NCBI GenBank assembly: GCA_041658705.1
Contig: JBAZZT010000005.1
Coordinates: 1-64,000 of the forward strand
Reading direction: 5' to 3'
Length of the DNA: 64,000 nt
Source of the DNA: CAIKNB01 sp041658705
GTDB taxonomy: Bacteria > Patescibacteriota > Patescibacteriia > 2-12-FULL-60-25
Part shown: piece after piece, positions 25,949 through 34,480 of the stretch
How the letters are laid out: each line of letters starts with the position of its first letter
How positions within the stretch are numbered: position 1 is the first letter of the stretch
Made by a program: the position numbers and the translations under genes
The notes under the pieces: model-generated
The model's database searches: none
Seen by the model: the letters and a program-made list of their open reading frames with translations, nothing else
Told to the model about the DNA's origin: nothing

Positions 25949-27274
25949 ATGGATTATCTATTGAGTTTGTTGAATATCGACTGGTCGTTCATAGACCGCA
26001 TCGGCGACAACCCGTTTCTCGCCATGGGTTTCTTTTTGGCGAATGGCGGCTGGGTCGTCCTGCTTGTGGTCATGGCTTGGGGCGCGACTAGATTGTGGCT
26101 CGAGTGGCGCCAGACCCTCTATCATCTCAAGCGCACCTTCGTGGTGCTGGCCGTGAGCATCCCGCGCATGACCGAGCAGGGTCCGCGCGCCGTGGACAAC
26201 ATGTTTGCCTATCTGGCCGGAGCGCACGGTGGCAATAGTTGGCTCGACACTTGGTGGCAAGGCAGGACGCAGGATACTATCTCGTGCGAGATCGTCTCGA
26301 TCGATGGGCATATCCGTTTCATCATCCGCACGACCCGGCCGCTGCGCGACTTGGTCGAATCGGCCATCTATGGGCAGTACCCCGACGCGGAAATCGCCGA
26401 AGTGGAGGATTACGCGGCGATGGTGCCCAAGCATTATCCGGATGAGGAGTGGGATGTGTGGGGCACGGAAGTCATTCCGGTCAAGGATGACGTCTATCCG
26501 CTCAAGACCTATCCGTTCTTCGAGGATAAAGTCTCGATGGAATTCAAGGATCCGCTCTCGACCATGTTCGAGAGTCTGGCCCGCTTGGGTCCGGGCGAGC
26601 AGGCCTGGTTCCAGATCGTGCTCACTCCAATTTCCCAAGGCGATTACATCAAGAAAGCGACCACGGCGATAAAAAAATTGACCGGGCAAAAAGTCGAAGC
26701 TAAAAAAACCTTCTTGGACAAGGCAGCGGATATCCCGCTGGCCACGGCCGGAGCTTTTTTCGATGCCGTCATGTCCAGCGGCGACGCGCCCGCGAAGAAA
26801 GACATGAAAGGGCCGGACTTCCGCATGTTGAGTTTGACTCCCGGCGAGCGCGATGTCGTGGCGGGGATGGAAAACAAGATGTCCAAGCTCGTGTACAAGA
26901 CCAAGATGCGCTTCGTCTATGTGGCGCGCAAAGAAGTCAAGACGAACTCGCGCATCGTCCAACCTTTTTTCGGCTCGATTAAACAGTTCAACACCAACTC
27001 CATGCAGTCGCTCAAGCCGGAGTTGTCCAAGATCGGCATCAGCGGGTCGCTCATCTTATTCAAGAACAGCCGCAACAACGCGCGCAAGACGCGGCTCATA
27101 TCCGCTTACCGCAACCGCTCCAACTGGGTCGGTTATCCGGCTTACCACATGTGCACCGAAGAGTTGGCCTCGCTCTGGCACTTCCCGCACTCACTCCAAG
27201 TCAAGTCCCCGCAGCTTAAAAAGACCCAAGCCAAACGTTCAGAACCACCCGCTAACATTCCGTTCGCGTTATAA
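25949..27274 (+). CDS. Membrane-anchored partner of the TraG/VirD4-like ATPase
   Basis: A 441-aa protein with an N-terminal membrane segment (the ANGGWVVLLVVMAWGA region, residues about 30-48) and a large soluble part. I recognise no named domain, but YLAGAHGG and TWWQGRTQDTISCEIVSIDG suggest a large conserved cytoplasmic domain. The gene directly precedes the VirD4/TraG-like ATPase, separated only by a heptad hairpin, and the pair probably works as one DNA- or protein-transport machine (inference). Start 25949 (MDYLLSLLN) was chosen because the upstream frame lies in repeat DNA. Confidence 0.7.
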   Translation: MDYLLSLLNIDWSFIDRIGDNPFLAMGFFLANGGWVVLLVVMAWGATRLWLEWRQTLYHLKRTFVVLAVSIPRMTEQGPRAVDNMFAYLAGAHGGNSWLDTWWQGRTQDTISCEIVSIDGHIRFIIRTTRPLRDLVESAIYGQYPDAEIAEVEDYAAMVPKHYPDEEWDVWGTEVIPVKDDVYPLKTYPFFEDKVSMEFKDPLSTMFESLARLGPGEQAWFQIVLTPISQGDYIKKATTAIKKLTGQKVEAKKTFLDKAADIPLATAGAFFDAVMSSGDAPAKKDMKGPDFRMLSLTPGERDVVAGMENKMSKLVYKTKMRFVYVARKEVKTNSRIVQPFFGSIKQFNTNSMQSLKPELSKIGISGSLILFKNSRNNARKTRLISAYRNRSNWVGYPAYHMCTEELASLWHFPHSLQVKSPQLKKTQAKRSEPPANIPFAL

Positions 27275-27278
27275 AAAG

Positions 27279-27366
27279 AGTGAGTAGTAAGTAAAGAGTG
27301 AGTAGTAAGTAGTGAGTAAACAGTAGAGACAAGGAGGAGTCTACTCACTACTTACTACTCGCTCTC
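27279..27366. repeat. Heptad hairpin element (GTGAGTA/GTAAGTA words)
   Basis: A left arm of 7-bp words from 27279, and a right arm at 27341-27366; about 22 bp pair with a single mismatch. It fills the gap before the ATPase gene. Confidence 0.85.
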
Positions 27367-27393
27367 GTTCCTTCCCCCCGTCCCTTCCCTCTT

Positions 27394-29466
27394 ATGCCGA
27401 TAAATTACAATCACGATCACGAAAACGAGATCACGCTTTTTGCCGAGACCAACTACCGCGACGCCCGGCGGCGTTTTGGCATAAAGACGGATGATCGGCG
27501 GCGGCACATCTACATCCTGGGCAAGACCGGCATGGGCAAGACCACGCTCATGGAGAACATGATCCTGTCCGACATCATGGCAGGCCATGGCGTGTGTTAC
27601 GTCGATCCGCACGGCGACACGGCCGAAAAAATCTTGGATTACATCCCGAGCTACCGCATCAACGACGTGGTCTATCTGAACCCGGCGGACATGGATTTTC
27701 CGGTCGGTTTCAACATCCTGGAGACCATCGAGGACAGTCAAAAACACTTGGCCGCTGCCGGGCTGATGGGCGTGTTCAAAAAGATTTGGCCTGACGTGTG
27801 GAGTCCGCGCATGGAATACATCCTGCAAAACTGCACGCTGGCGCTTTTGGATTATCCCGGGGCGACGCTCTTAGGCATCAACCGTTTGCTGGTGGACACG
27901 GATTACCGTAAGCGCGTCATCGCCAAGATCCGCAACCCCATCGTCAAGACGTTCTGGGTGGCGGAATTCGCTTCGTGGTCGGAAAAATACGCGACCGAAG
28001 CCATCGCGCCGGTACAAAACAAGGTCGGGCAATTCCTCTCGGCCTCGATCATCCGCAACATCGTGGCGCAAGTAAAATCCACGATTGATCTGCGTCAAAT
28101 CATGGACGAGGGCAAGATCCTGATTGTGAACTTGTCCAAAGGACGCATCGGCGAAGACAACATGCGTTTGCTCGGCGGCATCATCATCACCAAATTGCAA
28201 CTCGCGGCCATGGAACGCGTGAATGTAACCGAGGAGGAGCGCCGCGACTTTTATCTGTACGTCGACGAATTCCAGAACTTCGCCAACGAGTCGTTCGCCA
28301 ACATCTTGTCCGAAGCGCGCAAATATCATTTGAACTTGGTCGTAGCGCATCAGTACATCAAGCAATTGCAAGAAGAGGTGGCCTGGGCCGTGTTCGGCAA
28401 CGTAGGCACCATCATCACTTTCCGCGTGGGTTCGGATGACGCGGCGTTCATGGAGAACGAGTTCATGCCCACTTACACTCCCGAAGATCTGGTCAACCTG
28501 ACGAAATTCGAAGTCTATCTCAAGCTCATGGTCGACGGCGCGGCGACCCCGCCGTTTTCGGCCAATACGCTGGCGCCCATCGCGCAGCGCATGGACAGCA
28601 CGCAAAAGGTGATCGCCGTGTCGCGCGAACGTTATGGCACGCCGCGCGAACTCATCGAAGAGAAAGTGCTCAAGTGGAGCGGCATGGAATTGGGCACGCC
28701 GTCGGAAAGTTTGGTCTATCCTGACATCAAGACCGAAGAAGAACAGGAGCATGCGGGCGAAGCCAAAGCGCCGGGTGAAACCGCGTCGGAGGAAAAAGCG
28801 GAAGAAGATCACGGCGAATATCTCAAGATTTCCGATGAGCGCCTGGCCTCGATCGTCAAGCCGCCGCAAAACAAGAAAAAGGACAAACCTAAATTCACTT
28901 ACACCTGCAACCGCTGCAGCAAAGTTTGGGACATGCCGGTGCAACTCGATCCCACGCGTCCCATCTATTGCGCCGAGTGCCGTCCCATCGTGCTGGAAGA
29001 GAAGAAGATGAAATCGACCTTCACCAGGCGCCCCGTGCATGGCGCCGAACGTGAATTGGTGGACGTGAAGCCGGCCAATCAACTCGAATCAAAACTCAAC
29101 GCGACTTTTGAGCGCGCCGAATCTCCGCCGCAGCCGGGCAGAAAACCTTACAAGAACCCGCCGCGCGTCAGCGGCGAGCCGCGCAATTTTCCGCAGCCGC
29201 CCAAAGCCACGATCCGCATCGTGACGGGGGATAAAGGCGAAGACGACCGTGAGAGTTTGCTTAAAGAGCTGGTGGGTAGTAAGTCGATCGAGATGAACAA
29301 GGATAAACTGACGCACGGCGCGCGCGTGTCGGACAATATGGACAAAAATGCAGGGGCGCATGGTCATGCGTCCGAGGACGAAGCGCCGGCCGGCAGCGCC
29401 ACGGTATTCAAAAGCTCGACCTCATCGGTCAACACGCGCAAGGACATCTCGCACGGTCAAGGTTGA
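27394..29466 (+). CDS. TraG/VirD4-like DNA-translocation ATPase with zinc ribbon
   Basis: A 690-aa P-loop ATPase of the type IV secretion coupling/VirB4 group. Walker A ILGKTGMGKTTLM lies at residues about 43-54, Walker B YLYVDEFQNFA near 288-298, and VVAHQYIKQL behind it. Residues about 480-620 are charged and carry a zinc ribbon (YTCNRCSKVW, then IYCAECRP). There is no transmembrane segment, so anchoring probably comes from the preceding membrane protein. Likely moves DNA or protein across the envelope, possibly for conjugation or uptake. No pilus or relaxase genes are in the window. Confidence 0.82.
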   Translation: MPINYNHDHENEITLFAETNYRDARRRFGIKTDDRRRHIYILGKTGMGKTTLMENMILSDIMAGHGVCYVDPHGDTAEKILDYIPSYRINDVVYLNPADMDFPVGFNILETIEDSQKHLAAAGLMGVFKKIWPDVWSPRMEYILQNCTLALLDYPGATLLGINRLLVDTDYRKRVIAKIRNPIVKTFWVAEFASWSEKYATEAIAPVQNKVGQFLSASIIRNIVAQVKSTIDLRQIMDEGKILIVNLSKGRIGEDNMRLLGGIIITKLQLAAMERVNVTEEERRDFYLYVDEFQNFANESFANILSEARKYHLNLVVAHQYIKQLQEEVAWAVFGNVGTIITFRVGSDDAAFMENEFMPTYTPEDLVNLTKFEVYLKLMVDGAATPPFSANTLAPIAQRMDSTQKVIAVSRERYGTPRELIEEKVLKWSGMELGTPSESLVYPDIKTEEEQEHAGEAKAPGETASEEKAEEDHGEYLKISDERLASIVKPPQNKKKDKPKFTYTCNRCSKVWDMPVQLDPTRPIYCAECRPIVLEEKKMKSTFTRRPVHGAERELVDVKPANQLESKLNATFERAESPPQPGRKPYKNPPRVSGEPRNFPQPPKATIRIVTGDKGEDDRESLLKELVGSKSIEMNKDKLTHGARVSDNMDKNAGAHGHASEDEAPAGSATVFKSSTSSVNTRKDISHGQG

Positions 29467-29468
29467 AT

Positions 29469-30140
29469 ATGCCAAACCGAATCACGTTCGTGACCTCGGA
29501 CGGAGTGACCATCTCCGGGTCATGGCAGTCGCCAGGCGAGGGGATGGCGGTCTTGTTGGTGCACATGATGCCAGAGACCAAAGAGTCGTGGGTCGGTATG
29601 CAGTCAGCGCTGGCCGAGCGCGGCATTGCGTCTTTGGCTATTGATTTGCGCGGCCACGGTGAAAGCACATCTAAAGACGGCGTTGTTTTGGATTATAAGA
29701 CCTTCAGTGACGCGGAGCATCAAGCCTCGATCAACGATCTTGAGGCGGCGCTTGGATGGTTGGCGTCGAACGGAGTAGCTAAGAAGCGCATCGGAGCATG
29801 CGGCGCGTCCATCGGCGCGAATTTGGCGTTGCGACTTTTGACGCAAGAGCCTGAAGTGCCGTTTGCGGTTTTGCTTTCGCCCGGCGCGGATTATCACGGG
29901 ACTAACGCCGTCGCGGACGCGGAGCGCATCTTGCCGCAACAAGCTGTGTGCGTCGTATCGTCGGAAAATGACCTCGAATCTTTCGAAGCTAGCCAACGTC
30001 TGTTCGCGACGGCTAAAAGCAAAATTAAAGACGCGATTAATTTCAAAAACGCCGGTCACGCTACGCGCATGTTCATGGCTGAAGCGGGTTTGGTCGCGCG
30101 ACTAGCAGAGTGGATGGCCAAAAGATTAAAACAGTTATGA
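29469..30140 (+). CDS. Alpha/beta hydrolase
   Basis: A 223-aa dienelactone-hydrolase-like serine hydrolase. The nucleophile elbow GACGASIGAN (Ser in G-x-S-x-G) and a C-terminal NAGHATRMF (catalytic His) are visible, with the oxyanion region LLVHMMPE near residue 28. The ATG lies just after the stop of the ATPase gene, and the stop overlaps the next start (ATGA), so it is in an operon. Substrate unknown; the neighbour suggests an envelope role. Confidence 0.82.
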   Translation: MPNRITFVTSDGVTISGSWQSPGEGMAVLLVHMMPETKESWVGMQSALAERGIASLAIDLRGHGESTSKDGVVLDYKTFSDAEHQASINDLEAALGWLASNGVAKKRIGACGASIGANLALRLLTQEPEVPFAVLLSPGADYHGTNAVADAERILPQQAVCVVSSENDLESFEASQRLFATAKSKIKDAINFKNAGHATRMFMAEAGLVARLAEWMAKRLKQL

Positions 30141-30880
30141 AATACATCATCCTAGTGTTAGTCGCATTGCTGCTTGCGCCAGCGCGTCCGGTCGCCGCGG
30201 CTGGGTTGCCCGATGTGGACGGGGATAGGTTGCTCGATGCCTGGGAACAGGTCTTAGGCACAAATCCGTACGACTCGGATAGCGATCAAGATGGTTTTAA
30301 CGACTGGATAGAGATCGTTAACAATTACGACCCGCTCGGGCCAAGCAAAAAGACGACGGCGCAAGATCATGACGGCGACGGTTTGGATGATCGCTTGGAA
30401 CTTTTGTTCGGCTCCGACCCGACGAACCCGGACACGGACGCGGACGGCAAAAAGGACGGACAGGAGATTGCACAAGGTTTTTCGCCGACCAGCACTTCGA
30501 CGCGGCCTTTGCCTAAGACGATCGAAATAAAACTCTCGACCCAAAAACTCAAGCAAAAATTGGGCGGCGTGGTCTTGGCCGAATATCCGGTTTCGACCGG
30601 CAAAAAAAGCACGCCTACCCCACCCGGCGTGTACAAGACCCAGAACAAAATTGCGCGCGCTTGGTCAAGTCACGCCAAGCTTTGGATGCCGTGGTGGATG
30701 CAATTTTCGTCCAGGGGAATGGGGCTGCACGAGCTGCCGGAGTGGCCGGGCGGCAGAAAAGAAGGCGTAAAGAGTTTGGGCACGCCAGCTTCGGGCGGAT
30801 GCGTGCGGTTGGGCGTGGGTCCGGCCAAGATACTCTACGATTGGACGCCGATCGGCACGCCGGTAATAATCGTGAAGTGA
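30137..30880 (+). CDS. L,D-transpeptidase (YkuD) with calcium-binding TSP3-type repeats
   Basis: A 247-aa exported protein. After a signal peptide (MKYIILVLVALLLAPARP) come Asp-rich repeats of the thrombospondin-3/dockerin type (DVDGDRLLDAWE, DSDQDGFNDWIE, DHDGDGLDDRLE, DTDADGKKDGQE), which should bind calcium. The C-terminal half is a YkuD domain with HELPEWPGG and the catalytic SGGCVRLG. The enzyme makes 3-3 crosslinks in peptidoglycan or attaches proteins to it. Coupled to the hydrolase by a 4-nt overlap. Confidence 0.88.
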   Translation: MKYIILVLVALLLAPARPVAAAGLPDVDGDRLLDAWEQVLGTNPYDSDSDQDGFNDWIEIVNNYDPLGPSKKTTAQDHDGDGLDDRLELLFGSDPTNPDTDADGKKDGQEIAQGFSPTSTSTRPLPKTIEIKLSTQKLKQKLGGVVLAEYPVSTGKKSTPTPPGVYKTQNKIARAWSSHAKLWMPWWMQFSSRGMGLHELPEWPGGRKEGVKSLGTPASGGCVRLGVGPAKILYDWTPIGTPVIIVK

Positions 30881-30896
30881 GTTTCACGCGCGACGC

Positions 30897-31976
30897 ATGC
30901 CCACCAATCCCTTCGAAATCCCTAAAAACAAAATAGTCCCTGAACCTGCTGCGCCACGTTCTACGTGGTCGAAAGGGCTACCTTATACTTCCCACATCAA
31001 GCGGCAGGATTTGCCGACGGCAGTGAGGGAGTACGCGGATAATCTCGCGACACAGGTTAAAGCCATCTACGCCAAATACGGCGCCGCGGGATTTGAAGAA
31101 CTGAAAGAGAATAAGAAGCTAACGGCGCAAGACGCGCGCAAGGTGGCGGATCTGTTGAAAGCTTTAAGTGACGCAGTCGAGAAGAAGCGAACCGCAAGCG
31201 AGGAGTTCATTTTGAAGTTCCGGGATGCGGTAGACGATTGGGTCGTTTCCGACGGCCATTTGTTTATTCGACAGTACTGGGGTACCGGCAAGTACAAAAT
31301 AACCAAAGACAATGTCCAGATATTCTTGGGCAAGGCAAATGATTGGCGAGTCTCCGACAGCCAATTGTATATTTTGCAACGCCAGACTGATAGCACATCC
31401 AAAATCACAAAAGATGACGCTGTGTTGTTCTCCGGCGAAGTCGGCGAGTGGAAAGTCTCCGACGGCCACGTCTTCGTACGACAAGATCGACCACAGGGTC
31501 TTTCTCACAGCACATGTAAAATTTTCAGAGACAATGTCCAGATATTCTCCGGCGTTGCAGATGACTTGCAAGTCTCCGACGGCCAGCTATTTTTCCTGCT
31601 ATCCCAGCGTAACGGCATAGATAAAATCTACAAAGACAATGCCGTGATGTTCTCCGGCAAGGTAAAAGATTGGCGAGTCGACGCTGTCCATGTGTTTATT
31701 CGGCAATATCAGCATAGCGATACGTTCAGAATCCTCAAAGACGATGTCGAGATTTTTTCCGGTAAAATTAATGGCTGGCGAGTCTCCGACGGGCATGTGC
31801 TCATTCTGCAGAACCTGCCCGACGGCACGCATAGGATCATTAAGGACAATGTCGAGATATTCTCCGGTGTGGCAGAAGATTGGTTGACCTCCGACGGACA
31901 TGTGTTTATCAAGCAAGAACAGCCTGATGGCTCCTCTGATTTTTATCGCGTCACCGAGTCTGAAGAAAAGATATGA
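30897..31976 (+). CDS. Module/35-residue-repeat protein B1, function unknown
   Basis: A 359-aa paralogue of the genes at 9510 and 10769. It has the same N-terminal module (HIKRQDLPTAVREYADNLAT, KLTAQDARKVADLLKAL) and seven to eight 35-residue repeats of the form DNVEIFSG-x4-DW-x-VSDGHVFI-x-Q. MPTNPFEIPKNKIVPE at the start also matches its paralogues. It overlaps the next gene by 4 nt, as in the first locus. Not recognised as any named family; no signal peptide. Confidence 0.85.
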   Translation: MPTNPFEIPKNKIVPEPAAPRSTWSKGLPYTSHIKRQDLPTAVREYADNLATQVKAIYAKYGAAGFEELKENKKLTAQDARKVADLLKALSDAVEKKRTASEEFILKFRDAVDDWVVSDGHLFIRQYWGTGKYKITKDNVQIFLGKANDWRVSDSQLYILQRQTDSTSKITKDDAVLFSGEVGEWKVSDGHVFVRQDRPQGLSHSTCKIFRDNVQIFSGVADDLQVSDGQLFFLLSQRNGIDKIYKDNAVMFSGKVKDWRVDAVHVFIRQYQHSDTFRILKDDVEIFSGKINGWRVSDGHVLILQNLPDGTHRIIKDNVEIFSGVAEDWLTSDGHVFIKQEQPDGSSDFYRVTESEEKI

Positions 31977-32971
31977 GAGCCAACCCCTTCGAATCCGCCC
32001 CGAATCTCGCCACCTCCCACATCCGTCGGCAGGATTTGCCGACTCACGTCAGGAAGCACGCCGACAACCTCGCAGCCCAAATCAGAGCCATCTACGCCAA
32101 ATACGGAGCCGCCAACTTCGAAGAGCTTAAAGAAAATAAGAAGCTATCGGCGCAAGATGCCCGCAAGGTGGCCGATTTGTTCAGAGCTTTTAATGACGCA
32201 GTCGAAAAGAAAAAAGTCGAACTAGACCTTGAGGAAGCCATCGAAATCCTGGGCCGCGAGAATGTCCACGGCGTTGAGGATGTCGAAGCCATGCTAGGCG
32301 AAAGTTTTGTCGATTTCTCCAAAGTCCCGCCTATCCCATACACCGCAGACGACCTAACGAAATCTAAAGAGATCAAAGAAAAAACCGGAGTCGAAGAGAT
32401 GCTCGTCCTCTTCGTCGCGGATAAGGATGGCGCACCCCTAACCGGAGAGCGCATGAACGGACTAATCCAAGCTGAATACGATAAACTCGGTCTAGGCAAA
32501 TTCCTGCTCAACACCGATTGGTACAAGAACGAGGACTTCTTCAAGAAGCTGGGCTTGAGTTATGAATGGAAGCTCATCACTAAACAGATTATCCCCGGTT
32601 CAAAGGACAAACACCATCACCACGAACCAAGAGATAGCTTCACCCACCAGGACACCCAAGAATACATCATCGAGGAATACGCCAATAAGCTCGATATCCC
32701 GCGCGACCAGTTGCATCGTCCTGAACCCTTCCAGATGCTCTATGCCATGGCTCTCCACTTGATCGCTACCGAACAACTCAACGGCAAAGGCAAGGGCGAA
32801 CGCATCCTCGCAGATGAATATCACTGGTCTGATGCAGTCTCCTCGGGTGGGCTCCCTGTGCGTGTCGGCCTTGCCGGTCCGGTCGGCGCGAGCGTGAACA
32901 GGTTTTCCCACGCCCGTCGGGTTGGCAATTTTGGGGTCTGTACCTCGCGTGAATCTTCTTCCAAATCCTAA
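31973..32971 (+). CDS. Module protein B2 with a different C-terminal domain
   Basis: A 332-aa protein with the family N-terminal module (HIRRQDLPTHVRKHADNLAA, KLSAQDARKVADLFRAF) but no 35-residue repeats. The C-terminal two thirds contains DLEEAIEILGRENVHGVEDV, a histidine cluster KDKHHHHEPRDSF and a terminal WSDAVSSGGLPVRVGLAG / GNFGVCTSRES segment that resembles hypothetical proteins I associate with this phylum. The module therefore acts as an adaptor attached to unlike effector regions (inference). The frame appears intact. Confidence 0.8.
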   Translation: MRANPFESAPNLATSHIRRQDLPTHVRKHADNLAAQIRAIYAKYGAANFEELKENKKLSAQDARKVADLFRAFNDAVEKKKVELDLEEAIEILGRENVHGVEDVEAMLGESFVDFSKVPPIPYTADDLTKSKEIKEKTGVEEMLVLFVADKDGAPLTGERMNGLIQAEYDKLGLGKFLLNTDWYKNEDFFKKLGLSYEWKLITKQIIPGSKDKHHHHEPRDSFTHQDTQEYIIEEYANKLDIPRDQLHRPEPFQMLYAMALHLIATEQLNGKGKGERILADEYHWSDAVSSGGLPVRVGLAGPVGASVNRFSHARRVGNFGVCTSRESSSKS

Positions 32972-32990
32972 ACCATTCATTTCAATCTAC

Positions 32991-33371
32991 ATGCACTCAA
33001 AATTACCCAAGCCGTCGCGGCAAGCCATGATTTATGAAGACGTTGTCCTGTACGCGTGTCTGGCGACGTATCCGATTACGCCGGGGCATGTCGTCATCGT
33101 GTGGAAAAAGGACGTGCCGGATTTGCGGCGCTTAAGCCAGCGCGATTACGACTACTTGATGGATACGGTCAACACGGTTCGGAACGCGATGTTGAAAGCG
33201 CTCAAGATCAAAAAAGTCTATTTGATTTACATGGACGAGACGCGCCACGTGCATTGGCATCTCATCCCGCGCTACGAAGAAAAAGGCTATAACATTTTCG
33301 TACACAAACCTAAGAAGACGAAGGATTTTTCTTTGGCCGCCAAGATAAAGCGACATTTGGATTTCAAATGA
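32991..33371 (+). CDS. HIT-family protein
   Basis: A 126-aa histidine-triad protein, a nucleotide hydrolase/transferase acting on phosphoramidates or dinucleotides. The motif HVHWHLIPRY (H-x-H-x-H) is complete and IYEDVVLYACLATYPITPGH matches the N-terminal part of the fold. Start 32991 (MHSKLPK) was chosen; the upstream frame runs into the end of the previous gene. Another member of the nucleotide-handling inventory of this window. Confidence 0.85.
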   Translation: MHSKLPKPSRQAMIYEDVVLYACLATYPITPGHVVIVWKKDVPDLRRLSQRDYDYLMDTVNTVRNAMLKALKIKKVYLIYMDETRHVHWHLIPRYEEKGYNIFVHKPKKTKDFSLAAKIKRHLDFK

Positions 33372-33400
33372 ATCAGGACCTACGCGGTCGCCCCCCCCCC

Positions 33401-33519
33401 TGTCATTGCGAGCCACGGCGTTCGCGAACGCCGTGGCGAGCGCATAGACTAATCGCGCACGGCAATCTCTGGTGTCGCGTCCGGAGATTGCTTCGTCGTT
33501 GCTACTTCTCGCAATGACA
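33401..33519. repeat. 119-bp REP-like element, TGTCATTGCGAG family, intergenic copy
   Basis: The 12-bp ends (33401-33412 and 33508-33519) are exact complements, a perfect 24-bp palindrome lies at 33413-33436, and GCAATCTC/GAGATTGC pair inside. A run of ten C precedes it at 33391-33400. A close copy lies inside the gene at 52249, and a partial one at the end of fmt. Confidence 0.9.
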
Positions 33520-33542
33520 AAAGAATGAATATTGAAGGCAAT

Positions 33543-33571
33543 TTGACCTGTTTGCTTCAAAGCGCGACAAT
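33543..33571 (+). promoter_or_regulatory. Promoter of the carboxypeptidase-rlmN operon, probably leaderless
   Basis: TTGACC (33543-33548), 17-nt spacer, GACAAT (33566-33571), then 6 nt to the ATG at 33578. Confidence 0.6.
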
Positions 33572-33577
33572 GTAGGC

Positions 33578-34480
33578 ATGTTGTCTAAGACCTTTGGTTT
33601 AAAAACCGCTTTTTTCAGCTTGGTTTTGGTCTTTTTGGCCCTTCCCGCCTGCGCTGCCGAGCCAAAGTTGAAGGCCGGCGCTTTGCGTTATGAGCGTTCG
33701 GATCGCGAGTTCGTGGCGGCGGTCGTGCTGGACGAAGCGAGCGGAGAAACCCTGTACAGCTATCAAGCAAACAAAGTCTGGCCGGCGGCGAGTTTGTCGA
33801 AACTCATGTCCGCGTTGGTCACGGTGGACCATCACCAACCTTGGACTTCCATCTATGCGACCAAAAGAGCGGATGAAGTCGGTGGCGGCAGTCTGGTGGT
33901 GCCGGTCGGCTCGACGATGAGCGTCAAGGATATGTTTTTTTCGAGTATCGTGGGCAGCGCCAATAACACCACCATGTCGCTGGCGCGGCTGTCGGGTCTG
34001 GGCACCGCGGGTTTCGTCAAACATATGAACGCCACGGCCAAACAAATGGGTTTGAAGCACACGAGCTTCGTCGAACCGACTGGTTTGAGCGAAAAGAACG
34101 TGACTTGCGCCGCTGACATGGCCAAGATCGTGCAAGCGGCTTTTTCGAACAAGACGATCCAGACCGCGGCTTCGACCAGGGTCTACAATTTCAACATCCG
34201 CAATCGCAGCCTCAAAAAGAGCGTCAAAAACACCAACCGACTTTTGACCACCGATTCCGGCGTGAATGTATTGGGCGGAAAAACCGGATACATCGTTGAA
34301 GCCGATTACAACTTCGTGCTCAAAGCGGCGGATAGCGTGGGCGGACGGCGGATCATCGTAGTCGTGTTGGGCGCGCCGACCAAAGAAGGTTCGTTCAACG
34401 CGGGCCGCTCCCTTGCCAATTGGGCTTGGCGAGCGTATTCTTGGCAATCGGGTAGTGTTTTAGCCACGAGCGCCAAATGA
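33578..34480 (+). CDS. D-alanyl-D-alanine carboxypeptidase (S11, PBP5-like)
   Basis: A 300-aa exported peptidase that trims the terminal D-Ala of peptidoglycan stem peptides. It has a signal peptide (TAFFSLVLVFLALPACA region; the ACA may also be the cleavage site), the catalytic SLSK (about residue 72), the SANN motif (about 127) and GGKTGYI (about 234). The usual C-terminal amphipathic anchor is not obvious. It overlaps rlmN by 4 nt. Confidence 0.92.
   Translation: MLSKTFGLKTAFFSLVLVFLALPACAAEPKLKAGALRYERSDREFVAAVVLDEASGETLYSYQANKVWPAASLSKLMSALVTVDHHQPWTSIYATKRADEVGGGSLVVPVGSTMSVKDMFFSSIVGSANNTTMSLARLSGLGTAGFVKHMNATAKQMGLKHTSFVEPTGLSEKNVTCAADMAKIVQAAFSNKTIQTAASTRVYNFNIRNRSLKKSVKNTNRLLTTDSGVNVLGGKTGYIVEADYNFVLKAADSVGGRRIIVVVLGAPTKEGSFNAGRSLANWAWRAYSWQSGSVLATSAK

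Noticed and set aside
27871..29082. 403-codon minus-strand frame over the TraG/VirD4-like gene
   Set aside because: Antisense shadow; no conserved motif and no promoter or ribosome binding site.
32800..32971. Frameshift near the end of the 31973 gene
   Set aside because: The translation stays coherent to its end (GNFGVCTSRES) and resembles other CPR proteins, so the frame seems intact.
33391..33400. Run of ten C as a phase-variation tract
   Set aside because: It lies between genes, after the HIT stop, outside any reading frame and upstream of the promoter at 33543.
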